DNA of 64,000 nt, taken from positions 2,604,001-2,668,000 of the forward strand of contig OZ241380.1 in the NCBI GenBank assembly GCA_965200765.1, written 5' to 3'. Shown here one piece after another: positions 1 to 9,617 of the stretch. The translations under genes were made by a program, and so were the position numbers. The notes under the pieces were generated by a model. That model made no database searches and was not told the origin of the DNA. It saw only the letters and a list, made by a program, of their open reading frames with translations. The stretch is from G965200765 sp965200765 (GTDB taxonomy: Bacteria; Pseudomonadota; Gammaproteobacteria; Arenicellales; JAJDZL01). Each line of letters opens with the position of its first letter. Position 1 is the first letter of the stretch.

Positions 1-10
1 CGGATAAAAT

Positions 11-1060
11 TTATCCGCCTGCGGCCGAATACAGCGTATCGCTGGAAAACTCAAAAGAATCGTAGTACAAATTCTCGGGTTTCAAGCCGTGAGTACTGAA
101 TGAGTTTCTGATTGCTTCGATCATTGGTGGTGGACCACTGGCATACACCTCAAATTCAGTCAAATCAGAAAACTTGTCCAGTACGGCATCATGTACCCAG
201 CCAACCGTACCCTTCCAATCGCTACCAAACTCCGGTTCAGACAGTACGGGCGTATATGAATCCAGAAGCCCGTCAACAAGCCAATTTTGGATTTTGTCCT
301 GATAGTACAGGTCGCGTTCGTCTCGAACACCCCAAAACAGGTGAACCGGGCGATTGAATTCTTGTGTTGGAAGATCTTGCAAGATTGCATGAAGTGGAGC
401 AAATCCGGTACCGCCAGCAATGAAGACAAGTGGGCGTTCAGAGTCTTTCCGCAGAAAGAATGTGCCCAGCGGACCTTCAAATCTCAAAATATCCTTCACC
501 GAAAATGAGCTGAAAACCTGAGGTGTAAAGCGACCTTTTGGAACATGTCGGATATGAAGTTCCAAAGAAGTAATTTGACTTGGTGGGCTAGCAATGGAAA
601 AGCCTCGCCGAATACCACTCCTCAACAGAATGTCAATATACTGTCCGGCAATGTAGTGAAAGACTGTATTCGGTGGCAATACCAAATCTACTTTCATTAC
701 ATCATGGGTCAGTTTTTCCAGCTCTCCAATTCGGCACGGTAAAGTTTGAATTGCGATCGTATCCAAGCCGGAAATCTCTTCCGCTTCAATGACCACATCT
801 TCAAGCGGATGAGCGCGGCAAAGCAAGATTTCCCCGCTGGCACGCTGCTCATTCGACAACGCTGCAGGGTCGTACTCATCCAGTTTGACTCGTCCGGAAA
901 TCAGTTTGCCCTTGCAGGCTGAACAAGTACCGTTGCGACAACTGTAAGGTAAAATGAATCCGTTGCGAAGTGCCGCCTCCAAGATTGTTTCATTGGACAA
1001 GGCATCGAAAGTATTTTGTGTGTAATCGTTTGTGATTCGAAAACTGGACACGACTGACAA
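11..1060 (-). CDS. 2Fe-2S ferredoxin / FAD / NAD(P)H oxidoreductase
   Basis: A 349-residue reductase with a plant-type ferredoxin domain fused to a ferredoxin-reductase module. Cys41, Cys46, Cys49 and Cys81 fit the C-x4-C-x2-C...C ligand set of a [2Fe-2S] cluster. The FAD-binding RGFSIASPP motif lies near residue 153 and the NAD(P)-binding GGTGFAPLHAIL motif near 217. The order (ferredoxin first, then FAD and NAD domains) is that of CDP-6-deoxyglucoseene reductase AscD, phenol/toluene monooxygenase reductases and related flavin reductases. It should move electrons from NAD(P)H through FAD to the iron-sulfur cluster and on to an acceptor. No sugar-biosynthesis or oxygenase genes sit beside it, so the acceptor is unknown. 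It is divergent from mutM, with about 60 bp between start codons. Confidence 0.85.
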   Translation of the reverse strand: MSVVSSFRITNDYTQNTFDALSNETILEAALRNGFILPYSCRNGTCSACKGKLISGRVKLDEYDPAALSNEQRASGEILLCRAHPLEDVVIEAEEISGLDTIAIQTLPCRIGELEKLTHDVMKVDLVLPPNTVFHYIAGQYIDILLRSGIRRGFSIASPPSQITSLELHIRHVPKGRFTPQVFSSFSVKDILRFEGPLGTFFLRKDSERPLVFIAGGTGFAPLHAILQDLPTQEFNRPVHLFWGVRDERDLYYQDKIQNWLVDGLLDSYTPVLSEPEFGSDWKGTVGWVHDAVLDKFSDLTEFEVYASGPPPMIEAIRNSFSTHGLKPENLYYDSFEFSSDTLYSAAGG

Positions 1061-1120
1061 TTTGTGAAAAAGTTATTTGCCCGAAGATGATGGTTAGAAA
1101 GCGTTCATCAATTTTAAACC

Positions 1121-1936
1121 ATGCCTGAGCTTCCCGAAGTAGAAACAACCATTCGGGGGATCGAACCGTATGTTGTGCATAATAAAATCACTCGCGTGGT
1201 GGTTCGGGAACCCCGGCTTCGCTGGCCGGTGCCTGAAGGTCTGGAAAGGTTGGTTTCCGGATGCTCGGTAGAAAGGATTTTTAGGCGCGCCAAGTACATT
1301 TTGATGTCCGTTGGAAGCGGGCACTTGCTCTTGCATTTGGGTATGTCGGGAAGCTTGCGATTGTCTCCCATGGATAATCCCCCTGAATTGCATGACCACG
1401 TTGAGCTTCAAATAGAAAACGATTGGAAATTACGCCTGAGGGATCCGCGGCGATTTGGGTGTGTGTTGTACTTGGAAGGCAATCCGCACGGACATCCTTT
1501 GCTAGCAAATTTGGGCCCTGAACCAATCAGTGACGAGTTTGATGGCGACTATCTCTATGCAATTTCAAGAAAGCGGTCAGTCGCCATCAAGAACTTTCTG
1601 ATGAACAGCAAAGTTGTCGTGGGAGTTGGAAACATCTATGCTTCCGAAGCCCTTTATGGTGCTGGAATTCACCCGCTCAGGCATGCCGGGAGAATTTCGA
1701 TAAAACGCTATGAACTGCTTGCTGACAATGTCAAGACGACCTTGAATATGGCGATTGAAGCAGGCGGGACAACACTGCAAGATTTTGTCAGTGGGCTTGG
1801 GAAACCGGGGTATTTTCGTCACGAGTTGCAAGTATATGACAGGGAAAATCAGCCTTGTTTTCAGTGCGGATTGGACATTTCGCGTATCGTTATCGGTCAA
1901 CGCTCCAGCTACTACTGCAAAAATTGTCAAACGTAG
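1121..1936 (+). CDS. mutM: Formamidopyrimidine-DNA glycosylase MutM/Fpg
   Basis: 271 residues, the usual length for Fpg. The protein starts with MPELPEVET, where Pro2 (after Met removal) is the Schiff-base nucleophile and Glu3 the general acid. Lys58 (RAKYIL) is the conserved lesion-contact lysine. The helix-two-turn-helix signature GVGNIYASEAL is near residue 167. The C-terminus is a zinc finger with Cys246, Cys249, Cys266 and Cys269. It excises 8-oxoguanine and FaPy lesions and cleaves at the abasic site in base-excision repair. All catalytic residues are present. It stands alone, followed by about 180 bp with no gene. Confidence 0.97.
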   Translation: MPELPEVETTIRGIEPYVVHNKITRVVVREPRLRWPVPEGLERLVSGCSVERIFRRAKYILMSVGSGHLLLHLGMSGSLRLSPMDNPPELHDHVELQIENDWKLRLRDPRRFGCVLYLEGNPHGHPLLANLGPEPISDEFDGDYLYAISRKRSVAIKNFLMNSKVVVGVGNIYASEALYGAGIHPLRHAGRISIKRYELLADNVKTTLNMAIEAGGTTLQDFVSGLGKPGYFRHELQVYDRENQPCFQCGLDISRIVIGQRSSYYCKNCQT

Positions 1937-2115
1937 AATTGACTTGGATTTAAAATTTCCAGAAATTCAGAACTACAAAATCAAATACAATCTTGGATAT
2001 ATGAATACCCACGCCTTTGATTCCGTTCCCTGCATTGATGGTTATGCACTTTGAACCTCAAAATTGCAGGCAGCATCACAAAATTTCCTGAATTTGAACC
2101 TTGGAGTAAATCACT

Positions 2116-3447
2116 ATGACACGAGTTTTTCACAGATCTGTTAAGCAAACGTTGCCGGTTGCGGTTCGCGGAGAGGGGTGCTACCTGTACGACAGTAATG
2201 GCAAGGCATATATTGACGCGGTGAGCAGTGTAGTCGTCGCAAGTCTGGGGCATGGTCATCCCGCAGTTGTTGAAGCCGTAAAGAAACAGGTTGACAATCT
2301 TGAATTTGCACACACTTCGTTCTTTACAACTGAAGCTCTGGAGAACCTTGCCAGCAAACTGAATGACCTTGCACCTGACTCGCTAGGTTATACCTGTGTG
2401 GTAAGCGGTGGTTCGGAAGCGATTGAGGCAGCACTCAAGCTGTCGCGTCAATACTTTGTCGAGATTGGCGAACCCCAGAGAAAGTACTATATCTCACGCG
2501 ACCAAAGCTATCACGGCTATACACTCGGTGCACTGAGTATCGGTGGTCACGAACCGCGCAGAAGGGTATTTCAACCAATTTTGTTAAATACCCACCATAT
2601 TGATACCTGCTATCCCTATCGGGGCAAGGAGCCCCAAGAGTCCGTTGAAGAGTACTCACTGCGAGTCGCGAACGAACTTGAGAAAAAATTGCTTGAACTG
2701 GGACCGGAGAATGTCATTGCATTTTTTGCCGAGACGATTGTTGGTGCAACTGCCGGTGTACTTGTGCCTACCCCTGGTTATTTCGAGAGAATTCGGGAAA
2801 TTTGTGATGAGCACGGTGTACTACTCATACTGGACGAAATCATGTGCGGATCAGGACGAACGGGTGAATTCTTCACTTTCACTCAAGAAAACGTAGTTCC
2901 CGATATGGTGACCTTGTCCAAGGGACTTGGCAGTGGGCATCAACCCGTCGGGGCTGTGATTTGTTCAGACAAGATTTACGAAACCGCCCGACGCGGTTCT
3001 GGTATTTTGCATGGAGGGCATACATTCATGGGGCATGCAACCGCAAGTGCGGCGGCCTGTGCAGTGCTGGATACAATCGAAAACGAAAACTTGCTCGACA
3101 ACGTCAGAGTGCAAGGTGATAACTTTAGGAACATGCTGAATAACAGGTTTGGCGAGCATCCAAATGTCGGTGATATACGAGGCAGAGGATTGTTCTGGGG
3201 ACTGGAGTTTGTGGTTGATAAAGAGACCAAAGCGCCAATAGACAAGAATTCAAACTTTCACAATGTACTCAAGGGAGTTGCGCAAAACAACGGACTCTTG
3301 ATTTATCCTGGCAACGGAACGATAGATGGCACCGAGGGGCATCATATTGTTCTCGCTCCGCCGTTCATTGTCGACGAAGCGATTCTGAGGGATATTGTTG
3401 ATACTCTTGAAGCTTCAATCAATGAGAGTGTAAAGGAAATCTATTGA
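2116..3447 (+). CDS. Class III PLP-dependent aminotransferase
   Basis: 443 residues, a fold-type I aminotransferase of the omega-amino-acid class. The phosphate-binding region VVSGGSEAIEAALKL is near residue 95, the PLP-contacting aspartate lies in LILDEIMCGSGRTG near 240, and the Schiff-base lysine is Lys269 (TLSKGLGSG). The Gly-rich SGGSEA replaces the more usual NSGSEA. The family transfers amino groups between omega-amines or beta-amino acids and pyruvate or 2-oxoglutarate. The substrate cannot be assigned from sequence. Its stop codon overlaps the convergent downstream gene by a few bases. Confidence 0.88.
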   Translation: MTRVFHRSVKQTLPVAVRGEGCYLYDSNGKAYIDAVSSVVVASLGHGHPAVVEAVKKQVDNLEFAHTSFFTTEALENLASKLNDLAPDSLGYTCVVSGGSEAIEAALKLSRQYFVEIGEPQRKYYISRDQSYHGYTLGALSIGGHEPRRRVFQPILLNTHHIDTCYPYRGKEPQESVEEYSLRVANELEKKLLELGPENVIAFFAETIVGATAGVLVPTPGYFERIREICDEHGVLLILDEIMCGSGRTGEFFTFTQENVVPDMVTLSKGLGSGHQPVGAVICSDKIYETARRGSGILHGGHTFMGHATASAAACAVLDTIENENLLDNVRVQGDNFRNMLNNRFGEHPNVGDIRGRGLFWGLEFVVDKETKAPIDKNSNFHNVLKGVAQNNGLLIYPGNGTIDGTEGHHIVLAPPFIVDEAILRDIVDTLEASINESVKEIY

Positions 3448-3884
3448 ACCCTGACAGATCCATTACTTCCTTCTTTTGGAAGTTCCGTCTCATTCAACCT
3501 ATGCAGTTGTGTCTTCATAAAGTCAAAAAAGTCTTCAAACGGTGCAGTAAAATTGTTGCATTCGGTATCGCTATTGAAAAAAGATGAATAGCTCTCAATA
3601 TTATTTTCATTGATTATCAGAATAAGCAACGAATAATTTTGAGCTTTGAAATCGATTGAAATTTCACCATCCATAGTAGGATAGACATAAGGAGAATTAT
3701 CGATTCCCATTGTATCCAAATTAACCAGCACCCGCTTGGCCAATAATTTTACACTATCATTGATCGGTGGCAAACCGTCCTCAGCGATTTCTTCGTCTAT
3801 TTTGCCCAATTCCCTTATCGCTTCATCAATCCACTTGGTTTCCCGATTGTGTTGATTTTCTGAATTTGTTGGGGTACAATTCAT
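3441..3884 (-). CDS. Hypothetical acidic protein
   Basis: 147 residues, not recognised. It is acidic, with an N-terminal helical part (IDEAIRELGKIDEEI) and a middle part VYPTMDGEISIDF that reads as beta strands, as in a group of small uncharacterised proteins often found in variable gene neighbourhoods. A ribosome site (AGGAG, seen as ctcct on the plus strand) lies just upstream of the start. It is divergent from the gene at 4050, with about 165 bp of AT-rich DNA between them, so the pair could share a regulatory region. Function unknown. Confidence 0.7.
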   Translation of the reverse strand: MNCTPTNSENQHNRETKWIDEAIRELGKIDEEIAEDGLPPINDSVKLLAKRVLVNLDTMGIDNSPYVYPTMDGEISIDFKAQNYSLLILIINENNIESYSSFFNSDTECNNFTAPFEDFFDFMKTQLHRLNETELPKEGSNGSVRVQ

Positions 3885-4049
3885 ATCATTCTCCTGAAAT
3901 TTTTTAGCAAACTAGCATTAATTATACAGTTTCTGTCCAAAAACGTGCAAGTTATTGATTCATTGTGATACAGTAACAAAATATACCACACCATGGCAAC
4001 CACAACAATGCAACACCAATCTGTTGAATAAATTTTGGATAAATTCAAT

Positions 4050-5036
4050 ATGGAAACACGAGATTATCAGTTGAAATTAATCGGCATTAACGAAAAAAGT
4101 GGAAGTGTCAACTCAAAAGCACTCAAACGTGCACTAGAAGCTTTGAACAAGACTGCCGAAAGCACAGTTCGTTTACTAACTACTGGGGAAGGACGTGCGC
4201 GAGGGGCTAACCCTGCTTGGTTGAATGAAACCGTAAATTTTGTAGTATCTGGAATTCACCCAAACAAAACTGTTATTGACTTGAAAGTACCTCATTTAAA
4301 TAAACACACGACTGTAATCTGCTTCAACGCACCCTTGCTACGTAAAACGGCGGATGAAATATTTGAACACTTGAATTTATGGAGCGATAGAACTCTTCTT
4401 GACAAAACAGCAATTGATCTGGTTCTTCTTAGTGTTGAAGATTTGAGTTCAGAGAATATAGTTGGAAATCATATTGATGCTTCAGTCTTACGATCTTTGA
4501 TTTTGTTTCAAAAAGTGTGTAAATCCGACAATTTTCGCTGTGAAATGAATTGTCAAGAAGATTACAGTAAACAATATACCTTGAATCGAAGTCTATTTGA
4601 GAAAATTGAACGAGTCAATTCTGCAATTCCTGAACCAGAATCTCATATTATTTCCGGTGTCCTCAATCACAGTCTCTACAGCAAAAACAAATTTCGTATT
4701 TCAATGAAGAATAATTTCCAACTCTTTGGACGATTTTCATCTGGTTATTTGGACACCGATTCATTGAATTCACTGTGGGGAAAACCTGTCATTGTGGAAG
4801 GTATTGTTCATTTTGATCTGAGAAGAAAACCAAGATTCATTGAAGCGAGAAAGATTGAAGAACAAGGTGAAGGCGATTCAATCTCTGAGTCTGTACGAAC
4901 AGTTACAACAGACATGCCAGATTCCGTGTTTACCGTCGAAGATCGAAAGAAGGCAAAATCGTTTGATATTTCTCGTTTGTACGGCACATGGCCTGGTGAT
5001 GAACCAATTGAAGAGCTACTTGCAGATCTTGATTGA
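4050..5036 (+). CDS. Hypothetical protein with WPGDE C-terminal tail
   Basis: 328 residues from the ATG at 4050; an in-frame TTG at 4035 is possible but neither has a good ribosome site. The protein is not recognised. It is rich in Asn/Lys/Ser and contains no membrane segment. The C-terminus ends in a short motif, ISRLYGTWPGDEPIEELL, which is typical of the extreme C-termini of some prokaryotic antitoxin-like or toxin-partner proteins. That similarity is a family-level recollection, not a proof of function. AT-rich codon use and the divergent hypothetical neighbour suggest a small acquired module. Confidence 0.7.
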   Translation: METRDYQLKLIGINEKSGSVNSKALKRALEALNKTAESTVRLLTTGEGRARGANPAWLNETVNFVVSGIHPNKTVIDLKVPHLNKHTTVICFNAPLLRKTADEIFEHLNLWSDRTLLDKTAIDLVLLSVEDLSSENIVGNHIDASVLRSLILFQKVCKSDNFRCEMNCQEDYSKQYTLNRSLFEKIERVNSAIPEPESHIISGVLNHSLYSKNKFRISMKNNFQLFGRFSSGYLDTDSLNSLWGKPVIVEGIVHFDLRRKPRFIEARKIEEQGEGDSISESVRTVTTDMPDSVFTVEDRKKAKSFDISRLYGTWPGDEPIEELLADLD

Positions 5037-5133
5037 GTAGACTGGATTTTGGACCAAATTTAGCCTGAATTCTAAATTTTCGTCGTTGTAATTCGAGAAA
5101 CACCTCTGGCAATCTAAAAGAACTATATTTCGG

Positions 5134-5385
5134 TTAAACCACCTCGGTAATTTTCCTGAATTTTTCCATTAACTGCTCTTGAGTCTCTGTATTTTTTGGG
5201 TCCACAAATATACACTCAACCGGGCAAACATCAACACACTGCTGAGTATCGAAGTGACCAACGCACTCGGTACATAGTTCGGGGTTGATCTCATAGATCT
5301 CAGGACCCATGTATATTGCCTCGTTGGGACACTCCGGTTCGCAAACATCGCAATTGATGCATTCATCCGTAATAAATAAAGCCAT
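5134..5385 (-). CDS. YfhL/Alvin-type 2[4Fe-4S] ferredoxin
   Basis: 83 residues. The first cluster set is Cys9, Cys12, Cys15 and Cys19. The second is C-x2-C-x8-C-x3-C starting at Cys38, with an extra cysteine shortly after. The eight-residue insert between the second and third cysteine of cluster II is the hallmark of the Allochromatium-type (Alvin) ferredoxins such as YfhL. It is a small cytoplasmic low-potential electron carrier. It lies 34 bp downstream of the acyl-CoA synthetase gene on the same strand, so the two are probably cotranscribed. The ferredoxin-NADP reductase at 11182 is a plausible redox partner. Confidence 0.95.
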   Translation of the reverse strand: MALFITDECINCDVCEPECPNEAIYMGPEIYEINPELCTECVGHFDTQQCVDVCPVECIFVDPKNTETQEQLMEKFRKITEVV

Positions 5386-5419
5386 CTATATCATCTCGTT
5401 CAATTTAAAAACCCAATAG

Positions 5420-7468
5420 TCAGTCACTCTTGCACACAACAATTGCATCAACCGCTACGATTCGGGATCCTGACACTGCAAGTGGATTGATGTCGATTTC
5501 CAAAATTCGATCTTGCATTTGTTGAACAATATAACAAAATCGAGACACAACTTCTACAAGGTCGCGAATCTTGACCTTCTGCTTCCCCCGATAACCTTTG
5601 AACAATCCAGCAATTCTGAGTTCTAGAAGAGTTTTCTCAATTTCATTGTCAGCGGCTTCTGGCAAAAGAGTTCGTACATCTTTCCAGTACTCGGCAAGCA
5701 CTCCACCAGCTCCGACGATGACTAGCGGACCAAACACATCGTCAGTTTTCATTCCGAGAATCAGTTCCAGATCTTGCGGCACCATGGGTTGAACAATTGC
5801 ACAAGGCCCTAACTTTTCACTCATATTCACATACTCTCTTTCCAGCGACTCAGAATCATTGATCTGAAGAACCACACCGCCCAAGTCAGACTTATGCACA
5901 ATGTCGGGCATTGCAGTCTTTAGCACTACAGGAAACTGAACCTTGCTCCCCAAGTCCCAAATATTTTTCACTGATTGAATTCGATAGGTATCAACGACCG
6001 GCATTCCAAGCTCACCAAGTAATTTTAATGACTCATACTCCGAAAGCAGTCCCTCCAGTGATCTGTTTGGCCAATTTTCAAGTCCACCGGAGTCTCGTTG
6101 CTCAAACTGAAAGTCCCTGAAAGCGAAGCAGTGCTTGACCGCGTGAATTGTTGCTCGAGTTCCGCATAGTACTGGTACACCGATTGCGTTCAATCGGTCT
6201 GTCGTTTCTTTGCGACGAACACCGGCAAAGTTGGTCATGTACGCCAGCGGCTTGTTAGTTTTCCTTTGCGCCAGCTCGATTGCATCAGCAAATCCGGCTG
6301 CCATGAATCCACCGTCGCGCATGTCCTGACTAATGATTCCGAACGCTGATTGGTCATCGTTGGTCATCAATGCAAGAGATTCTCCAACTACATTCACAAA
6401 ATCAAGCCCTGTGCCCCACGGGTCAAGAGGATTTGAAGCTTCCTGTCCAAATTCCTGAAGCTTCGCCAACTCACGCATTGTTTTATCCGAAAGATTTGCA
6501 AATTCAACTCCGACTTCGTCAAACATATCCGCCAGCATATTTCTCTCACCGCCAGAATCAGCAACCATCGCAACTTGCCCTGCTGGAAATTTCGAATACA
6601 TGCTAAACAGAAGCAAAAGATTGGCAAACTCATCCAAATCCGAAACTCTCAATACACCATAATGGCGAAACACCGCGTCAATTGCATCGTCGTTGCCTGC
6701 CAGTCCGCCAGAATGACTGACTGTAAATTTTGAGCCAAGTTCGCTTTTCCCGACCTTCATTGCGACAACGGGGATTCGCTTCGTTGCTGCAAGGTGCAAC
6801 GCGCGCCGGAATGTCACTGGGTCGCGAATTGTTTCCAGAAATAACCCGATGACTCTCGTGGTCGGCTGTTCCAACGCATACAGCATATAGTCAGCAACTG
6901 TGATATTCAGCTCTGTACCCGTAGTGATCGCGAGATTGAACTTTAGTTGCGGGTCATTGTGAGCAATGGTTGAGAATACAGATCCGGATTGTGAAATAAA
7001 GCAGATATTGCCCTTCCCTTCATCGGGTGCGTGAAAACTGCATACCCTGAGATCAAGGTCGTTGTTGTAGTAGCCCATGGAGTTATGACCGGAAACCGGA
7101 ATCTGTGCCTGTTCCAGCATGGTGTGCAAACGTTCGGCAAGGGGCGGACTTTCGTCGTTTTCCAGAATCGCATTGGGGGTAATAATCAATGACTTGACAC
7201 CGCAACGGACCGCTTCATGAACTTGCTCGTCCAATCGGGACGCAGCAAGACATATCGCGGCCAAATCCACAGGTTTTCCAATCGCCTCGATGGAGGGGAA
7301 ACAATCTAGCCCCTGAATCGTTTCATACCTTGGATTCACCGGATAGATTTCTCCCTTGTAATCGCTCCTGAGTATCATTGATACAAGGTCGTATCCCAAG
7401 GTACCTTCGCGATTTGAAGCACCAATCAGTGCAACTGACTTGGGTGCCAATAGATGTTTGAGATTCAT
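5420..7468 (-). CDS. ADP-forming acetyl/acyl-CoA synthetase, alpha-beta fusion
   Basis: 682 residues. The N-terminal CoA-binding Rossmann domain begins PKSVALIGASNREGTLG. A succinyl-CoA-ligase-like flavodoxin domain follows, with the phosphorylatable His252 in KFTVSHSGGLAG. The C-terminal third is an ATP-grasp domain (VVLKTAMPDIVHKSDLGGV; PLVIVGAGGVLAE). This is the single-chain Acd/NDP-forming architecture, which interconverts acyl-CoA plus ADP and phosphate with free acid, CoA and ATP. The acyl substrate is not readable from sequence. It leads an operon with the ferredoxin downstream and is divergent from the ABC ATPase at 7689. Confidence 0.9.
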   Translation of the reverse strand: MNLKHLLAPKSVALIGASNREGTLGYDLVSMILRSDYKGEIYPVNPRYETIQGLDCFPSIEAIGKPVDLAAICLAASRLDEQVHEAVRCGVKSLIITPNAILENDESPPLAERLHTMLEQAQIPVSGHNSMGYYNNDLDLRVCSFHAPDEGKGNICFISQSGSVFSTIAHNDPQLKFNLAITTGTELNITVADYMLYALEQPTTRVIGLFLETIRDPVTFRRALHLAATKRIPVVAMKVGKSELGSKFTVSHSGGLAGNDDAIDAVFRHYGVLRVSDLDEFANLLLLFSMYSKFPAGQVAMVADSGGERNMLADMFDEVGVEFANLSDKTMRELAKLQEFGQEASNPLDPWGTGLDFVNVVGESLALMTNDDQSAFGIISQDMRDGGFMAAGFADAIELAQRKTNKPLAYMTNFAGVRRKETTDRLNAIGVPVLCGTRATIHAVKHCFAFRDFQFEQRDSGGLENWPNRSLEGLLSEYESLKLLGELGMPVVDTYRIQSVKNIWDLGSKVQFPVVLKTAMPDIVHKSDLGGVVLQINDSESLEREYVNMSEKLGPCAIVQPMVPQDLELILGMKTDDVFGPLVIVGAGGVLAEYWKDVRTLLPEAADNEIEKTLLELRIAGLFKGYRGKQKVKIRDLVEVVSRFCYIVQQMQDRILEIDINPLAVSGSRIVAVDAIVVCKSD

Positions 7469-7688
7469 GGATTCTGATTAATGGCGTAGTGCAATTTTTT
7501 TGTTATCTGAAGGAAAGGTATTTTCTTTGATGTTTCGCCGCAATTCAATAGATTTATGCAGAAATCGCATTCATTCGCCTGCGATTGCTACAATACTCAG
7601 TACCTTGAAATGGGTCGTATGGCAAATTTTCCCGCCGAAGAACCAGAGTTATTGAGAATCCCGAACACTTGGACCGGAATACAATTCA

Positions 7689-8474
7689 ATGAGTTACTTG
7701 ATTGATATGCGGAAGGCTACCGTGTATCGAGGCAACACCAAAGTCTTGGACCAGTTGTCCCTGACCTTGCCGCGTGAACGGAATATTGTGATTCTGGGTC
7801 CAAACGGAGCTGGCAAGACGACTTTGCTCAAATTGCTGATGCGTGAACTATACCCGGTGAAACAGAGTGATTCCTGGATCAAGATTCTTGGGCAGGAAAC
7901 CTGGAATGTATGGGAGTTGAGACGTAGCTTGGGCTTTGTATCACAAGATTTGCAAAACCGCTATGTCGGTTACGTAACCGGTATTGAAGTTATACTTTCG
8001 GGGTTCTATTCTAGCGTCGGTGTATGGGACCACCAAAGCTACGCAACTGAAGCCAAAGAGAGTTCAGAACGCCTGATGGAAGAGTTGCAGATTCAGCATC
8101 TTCGAGACAAGCAATTTTCACGCATGTCAACTGGCGAGCAACGACGATTCTTGCTGGCGCGTGCGTTGGTCAGCGACCCGGCCACTTTGGTGCTGGACGA
8201 GCCTACAAGCGGACTGGATTTGACCGCGACCTTCCAATACCTGAGTATTATTCGAAAATTGATGAGTGCGGGCAAACAGATTGTACTGGTAACTCATTTC
8301 ATCCATGAAATCCCGCCCGAAGTCAGCTTTGTTGTGTTAATGAAGGAAGGCAGAGTCGTCGCCTCCGGTGAAAAGAGCGAAATGATGACTTCTGAACAGC
8401 TTGGCGAGCTGTACGGTACCGAACTACGGTTAATCTGTGAAAACGGGTACTACCAAGCTGTACCAGACGACTGA
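7689..8474 (+). CDS. Stand-alone ABC transporter ATP-binding protein
   Basis: 261 residues with a single nucleotide-binding domain: Walker A GPNGAGKT at residues 37-44, Q-loop FVSQD near 91, the signature as MSTGEQRR rather than LSGGQ near 144, Walker B LVLDEPTSG, and a H-loop in VTHFIHE. The altered signature and the EIPPEV stretch after the H-loop are typical of the YlmA/ModF-like group of lone ABC ATPases. No permease or binding protein is adjacent, so it either pairs with a distant membrane subunit or has a non-transport role. About 200 bp after it carry no convincing gene. Confidence 0.88.
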   Translation: MSYLIDMRKATVYRGNTKVLDQLSLTLPRERNIVILGPNGAGKTTLLKLLMRELYPVKQSDSWIKILGQETWNVWELRRSLGFVSQDLQNRYVGYVTGIEVILSGFYSSVGVWDHQSYATEAKESSERLMEELQIQHLRDKQFSRMSTGEQRRFLLARALVSDPATLVLDEPTSGLDLTATFQYLSIIRKLMSAGKQIVLVTHFIHEIPPEVSFVVLMKEGRVVASGEKSEMMTSEQLGELYGTELRLICENGYYQAVPDD

Positions 8475-8674
8475 ATCACGCTTAAACCCCATCCACTTGA
8501 TCGCCAACTCAGCTACATCATTCAAGCCACCGAAGCTGAACCTGGCCGAAAGCCAATCCAGCACTGAATTGCACTGGACAACTCGGAAGAATTCGACGCT
8601 GAGGCTTCAATACTCTTGCCTTCACTGCCACAATACAACTTTCACATTCTCAAACAAGAGGATCTGGGCAATAG

Positions 8675-9580
8675 TCAACTAATATCTATATAACCTTCAT
8701 GATTTTCGACAACTTTTGAAATGTTTGTCGCCTTAAACATCAATGTGGTTGCACGAAAAACCGACATGCTAAATTCTTGCAATTCTTGATCATCTTCCAA
8801 GTGCATTATATTCATCCCTAAGGCTTCAAGATCTTTACGAGATACTCTTCTGTCATTAATCCTGGCTATCTCGTGGTCACTAAACCCCTCAGCCTTTCTC
8901 TCGGCCTCGTCTTTTTTATCACTGTAACTTTCAAAGTAATTAATTAACTTGGTTGTCATCAATTCCCTGGATAACTCAAAAGCTTGTCGTAAATCCTTCG
9001 ATAAACCCGGGTGGTACTTGTCTATCATTGACATCCACGCATGCTTATCCTTCTTGTCCCTGCGTTCTGCTTTAGCTCGATCAAATTCATCTCGAATTGC
9101 CTGTGCCAGAACTAATTCTGTACCCTGCTGAGTCGTAATTGAAACCTGAGAATCAGTGGGCGAAAGAAATGAATGTTCACCCATAACAATTCGATCCGCT
9201 GCACAAGCGATCGTCGTTGCAACGGACAACGCATGGTCGGGTACAATCACGCGAATTTTTTGAAATCTGGAGCGTAAGTATGAAACTATATCTTTAGTTA
9301 TTTGATTTGAACCGCCCGGGCTATGCAAAATTAAATCCAAATTTGTGTTCCACAAACCATAGCTCGCATCCATGAAAGATTTAATATCTCTAGGGTTAAT
9401 TGACATATTTGCCGCACTATAATTATTCTGCAACCAAGAAGAAGCATATAGTATTACACTATTTCCTGTATTTTTATGAAGCAAGTCCATACATTCACGT
9501 CGTATTTGAAAGAGTTTCAATATTTCATCTTGATACGGAGATTGTGCAATCTCTTCACGAATTTTGTCCGAAATTGACAT
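8675..9580 (-). CDS. SDH-family Clp-fold serine proteinase
   Basis: 301 residues with the Clp/crotonase-like protease fold of the SDH (SppA-related) family. The oxyanion/beta-strand motif LILHSPGGS lies near residue 84, and the segment DHALSVATTIACAAD near 114 carries the probable nucleophilic serine. The family occurs in bacteria as cytoplasmic proteinases of unclear substrate. No signal peptide is visible. The gene is AT-rich and 37 bp from a small gene on the same strand that would be transcribed first, so the two probably form an operon. Confidence 0.8.
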   Translation of the reverse strand: MSISDKIREEIAQSPYQDEILKLFQIRRECMDLLHKNTGNSVILYASSWLQNNYSAANMSINPRDIKSFMDASYGLWNTNLDLILHSPGGSNQITKDIVSYLRSRFQKIRVIVPDHALSVATTIACAADRIVMGEHSFLSPTDSQVSITTQQGTELVLAQAIRDEFDRAKAERRDKKDKHAWMSMIDKYHPGLSKDLRQAFELSRELMTTKLINYFESYSDKKDEAERKAEGFSDHEIARINDRRVSRKDLEALGMNIMHLEDDQELQEFSMSVFRATTLMFKATNISKVVENHEGYIDIS

Positions 9581-9617
9581 GGTTTATAAACTCGCTTAAA
9601 ACGTATAGTTTGAGTAT

